Shown here piece by piece: positions 40,624-41,553 of a DNA stretch of 41,553 bases. Position 1 is the first letter of the stretch; each line of letters opens with the position of its first letter. The stretch is taken from NCBI GenBank assembly GCA_003223165.1, contig QHXZ01000009.1:1-41553 (forward strand), given 5' to 3'. Under the pieces are notes generated by a model. That model made no database searches and was not told the DNA's origin. It saw nothing but the letters and a program-made list of their open reading frames with translations. The translations under genes were made by a program, and so were the position numbers. The stretch is from Acidobacteriota bacterium (lineage in GTDB: Bacteria; Acidobacteriota; Polarisedimenticolia; Gp22-AA2).

Positions 40624-41553
40624 GACCGGCATCGCCCGCGCGCTCGACTGGACGGGCGCCGGGACCCTGGTCGGAGCGCTCGCGGCCCCGCGCGACGTGC
40701 CGCTCGTCCTCGCCTACCACCGGATCGTGGAGGACTATGCCGCCCACGCGGGGCACGCGCTGCCGGCCATGCTCATCAGCGGCGGCATGCTGGAGCGCCA
40801 CCTGGACTGGCTCGGGCGGCGCTTCCGCTTCGTGTCGCTTCCCGAGATCGGGTCCCGCCTCGAAGAGGGCGGCCGCTTCGAGAAGCCGGTGTGCGCCGTG
40901 ACGTTCGACGACGGCTACGCCGACGTCTACCACCACGCCTTCCCGATCCTCAGGCGCAAGGGCGTCCCCGCGGCCGTCTTCGCCGTCACCGACACGATCG
41001 GCACGTCGCGCCCCCCGGTCTACGACCGCCTCTACCTTCTCCTGAAGCAGGCCGCCGCCGAGGGCCGCTCCGCCGGGCTGGAGGTGTCCCGGGATCTCGC
41101 GACGCTCGGCCTGCCCCCGCCGCCGCTCCAGGGCCCCGGTGGAGGGCCGCTCGATCCATTCACGGCCATGCGCCGGCTGCTCGAGGCCCTGCCCCAGGCG
41201 GACCTCCGCCGGGTCGTCGCCGTCCTCGAGGAGCGCTTCGCGATCGACGACACGGCGCTGGCCCCCCTGCGGCCGCTGACCTGGGACATGCTGTCCGAGA
41301 TGCACCGGGCGGGCATCACCATCGGCTCGCACACGAAGAGCCACGCCCTCCTGACGAACGAGGCCCTGGAAACGGCCATCGACGAGACGGCGCTCTCGCG
41401 GCGCATCCTGGAGGCGCGGTTGGGGACCAAGGTCGAGAACTTCGCCTACCCCGACGGCCGGTTCGACGCGGTCACGGTGAAGGTGGTGGCGGCCTCGGGC
41501 TATCGCTTCGGCTACGGGAGCTGCCGGCATCGCGATCGGCGCTACCCGCTGCT
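40604..41553 (+). CDS. Polysaccharide deacetylase (NodB homology), truncated by window edge
   Basis: The first 316 residues are visible. The NodB fold is seen in LVLAYHRIVEDY, the catalytic and metal Asp pair D102/D103 in CAVTFDDGYADVY, the metal histidines H243/H247 in TIGSHTKSHALL, and the later FAYPDGRFD. It probably removes N-acetyl groups from the nascent or finished polysaccharide. No signal peptide is evident, so it may act in the cytoplasm or be exported by another route. A ~110-residue insertion separates the Asp and His motifs. The start is ATG 40604, inside the preceding gene; the C-terminus lies beyond 41553. Confidence 0.88.
   Translation, partial: MARASIKTGIARALDWTGAGTLVGALAAPRDVPLVLAYHRIVEDYAAHAGHALPAMLISGGMLERHLDWLGRRFRFVSLPEIGSRLEEGGRFEKPVCAVTFDDGYADVYHHAFPILRRKGVPAAVFAVTDTIGTSRPPVYDRLYLLLKQAAAEGRSAGLEVSRDLATLGLPPPPLQGPGGGPLDPFTAMRRLLEALPQADLRRVVAVLEERFAIDDTALAPLRPLTWDMLSEMHRAGITIGSHTKSHALLTNEALETAIDETALSRRILEARLGTKVENFAYPDGRFDAVTVKVVAASGYRFGYGSCRHRDRRYPL

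Overview
This is a very GC-rich bacterial window, by eye about two thirds G+C or more. It holds 36 genes, counting one truncated at each edge and one broken by a frameshift. Frequent GTG/TTG starts, tight ATGA/GTGA overlaps, two probable selenocysteine genes and an ETF/citrate-synthase background suit a metabolically versatile soil or sediment Gram-negative, perhaps Acidobacteriota or a neighbouring phylum. That placement is inference; no rRNA or tRNA is visible to test it.

Region 1 (1-7289): a truncated exported or membrane protein on the minus strand, etfB-etfA, a tandem-ACT protein, then an overlapping operon of a DsbA-like selenoprotein, a DUF971 protein, an APC permease and a frame-broken sppA, followed by a small membrane protein. 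The DsbA-like gene has an in-frame TGA at exactly the first Cys of its CPYC site, followed by a bacterial-SECIS-like hairpin.

Region 2 (7279-20175): mostly independent genes. They are a secreted beta-propeller-like protein, a LysM-like coiled-coil protein, a MATE exporter, a sulfite-oxidase-like molybdoenzyme, a methyltransferase, a lipoprotein, an RluA-type pseudouridine synthase, citrate synthase, an ATP-grasp protein fused to a lipoprotein-like tail, and a NifU-like/radical SAM pair. The radical SAM gene reads through TGA into a C-U-A-E-P tail and carries a second SECIS-like hairpin whose stem is identical to the first.

Region 3 (20316-27115): a co-directional run. It holds a GST-fold protein, two envelope lipoproteins (a parvulin PPIase and a protein resembling the Hsp70 substrate-binding beta-sandwich), a DEDDh exonuclease, an M50 protease, an ArnT-like glycosyltransferase and an M14 carboxypeptidase.

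Region 4 (27329-31625): a signalling operon. A CheY-like receiver, RsbR, RsbS, RsbT and an RsbX-like phosphatase are followed by a histidine kinase whose N-terminus resembles the RsbT-binding domain of RsbU, and by a NarL-type response regulator. The likely logic is an RsbRST switch feeding a two-component system rather than a sigma-B cascade.

Region 5 (31626-41553): a structured leader of more than 400 bp, then a Wzy-type exopolysaccharide operon: NusG/UpxY-like antiterminator, outer-membrane barrel, Wza-like exporter, Wzz/GumC, BY-kinase, glycosylphosphotransferase, O-antigen-ligase-like polymerase, FemAB-like acyltransferase and a truncated polysaccharide deacetylase. A near-palindrome with core GGNGATCNCC occurs upstream of the signalling operon and twice in the exopolysaccharide leader. 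This suggests that the NarL-type regulator links the two. No CRISPR array, insertion sequence, prophage, tRNA or Sec machinery gene was recognised.
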